This document shows, piece after piece, positions 40,657-41,127 of a DNA stretch of 41,127 bases. Origin of the DNA: an uncultured Granulicella sp. Its GTDB lineage: Bacteria; Acidobacteriota; Terriglobia; Terriglobales; Acidobacteriaceae. A model generated the notes under the pieces. It made no database searches. It saw only the letters and a program-made list of their open reading frames with translations, and was not told where the DNA came from. The translations under genes were made by a program, and so were the position numbers. The stretch spans positions 34,994-76,120 of the forward strand of contig CALMVK010000221.1 in assembly GCA_937873145.1 (NCBI GenBank). The letters run 5' to 3'. The first letter of the stretch is position 1; every line of letters starts with the position of its first letter.

Positions 40657-41127
40657 ATGTGCGGAATCGTCGGTTACATCGGTCCTAAGCCCGTCGTCGA
40701 AGTCATCATTGAAGGCCTGCGCCGCCTCGAGTACCGCGGCTACGATTCAGCCGGCATCGCCGTCGGCGGCTCCCTCTCCTCCCCCAACACCCTCGAACTC
40801 CGCCGCGCCCCCGGCAAGCTCAAGAACCTCGAAGCCGTCATCGCCGCCTCGCCCATCCACGGCACCTTCGGCATCGGCCACACCCGCTGGGCCACCCATG
40901 GCCGGCCGACCGAAGAAAACGCCCACCCCCACCGCGACGGTACGGGCACCCTCGTCGTCGTCCATAACGGCATCGTCGAAAACTATCTCCAGCTCAAGCA
41001 GTCCCTCATCGCCAAGGGCCACAAGTTCCAGTCCGAAACCGACACCGAGATCATCGCCCACCTCATCCAGGACGAACTCGAGCTCGCCGCCCAGCAACCT
41101 CACACCCCCGACCGCACCGTCACCACC
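40657..41127 (+). CDS. glmS: Glutamine--fructose-6-phosphate aminotransferase GlmS, N-terminal part
   Basis: The first 157 codons, cut by the window end. It makes glucosamine-6-phosphate from fructose-6-phosphate and glutamine, the entry to peptidoglycan and LPS amino sugars. The class II glutamine amidotransferase domain is plain: catalytic Cys2 in [40 protein letters not shown] and [10 protein letters not shown], then [12 protein letters not shown]. An insertion of Ser/Pro-rich residues follows AVGG. No ribosome site is seen directly before ATG 40657 (GTCCCC), so it may be poorly initiated or leaderless. No glmS ribozyme fits in the 52-base leader. Confidence 0.95.
   Translation, partial: MCGIVGYIGPKPVVEVIIEGLRRLEYRGYDSAGIAVGGSLSSPNTLELRRAPGKLKNLEAVIAASPIHGTFGIGHTRWATHGRPTEENAHPHRDGTGTLVVVHNGIVENYLQLKQSLIAKGHKFQSETDTEIIAHLIQDELELAAQQPHTPDRTVTT

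Noticed and set aside
1-41127. CRISPR array, rRNA or tRNA gene
   Set aside because: No regularly spaced repeats and no recognisable RNA gene sequences were seen.

Overview
The window is one large flagellar biosynthesis locus from a GC-rich Gram-negative bacterium, with short unrelated stretches at the right end. Both outer rings are encoded (FlgH, FlgI), so the cell has two membranes. Gene order, the HspR-like regulator, the signal-peptide TPR protein and overall composition suggest an Acidobacteriota member of the Terriglobia type; this is inference, since no rRNA or other marker is present.

Layout. 163-2178: TPR/glycosyltransferase. 2370-4227: motAB behind a textbook sigma-28 promoter, with a convergent PilZ gene (4254-4571). 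4757-6892: two orphan regulators, an OmpR-type response regulator and a sigma-54 activator lacking a DNA-binding domain. 7032-15885: FlrB/FlrC-like two-component pair running directly into flgB, flgC, fliE-fliJ. 15996-19498: fliK, flgD, flgE, then a strong hairpin. 19752-28003: fliN-like, fliO, fliP, fliQ, fliR, flhB, flhA, fliA, fliM and a second fliN-like gene. 28120-28854: HDOD protein. 29031-33440: flgF, flgG, flgA, flgH, flgI, flgJ. 33538-36693: flgM, flgN, flgK, flgL. 36717-37718 (minus): short-chain dehydrogenase. 37802-38236: HspR/MerR regulator. 38331-40604: exported TPR protein. 40657-end: start of glmS.

How it works together. Six boxes with exact sigma-54 (-24/-12) spacing sit before the first gene, the flrBC operon, fliK, the fliN operon, fliA and flgF. 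Sigma-28-type boxes sit before motA and, less well conserved, before flgM. This reads as a hierarchy: orphan regulators and FlrBC, then sigma-54 hook-basal-body operons and fliA, then FliA/FlgM control of motor and hook-associated genes. No flagellin, fliD, fliS, fliL, flhF, flhG or che gene is in the window.

Most unusual points: the sigma-54 activator with a degenerate receiver, no helix-turn-helix and no canonical start in frame with its receiver; the OmpR regulator with a damaged acidic pocket behind a 10-bp-phased direct repeat; FliM without the N-terminal CheY-binding motif; FliO without a membrane segment; FlgH without a lipobox cysteine; and an alanine in place of the first Walker A glycine in the FlrC-like protein.
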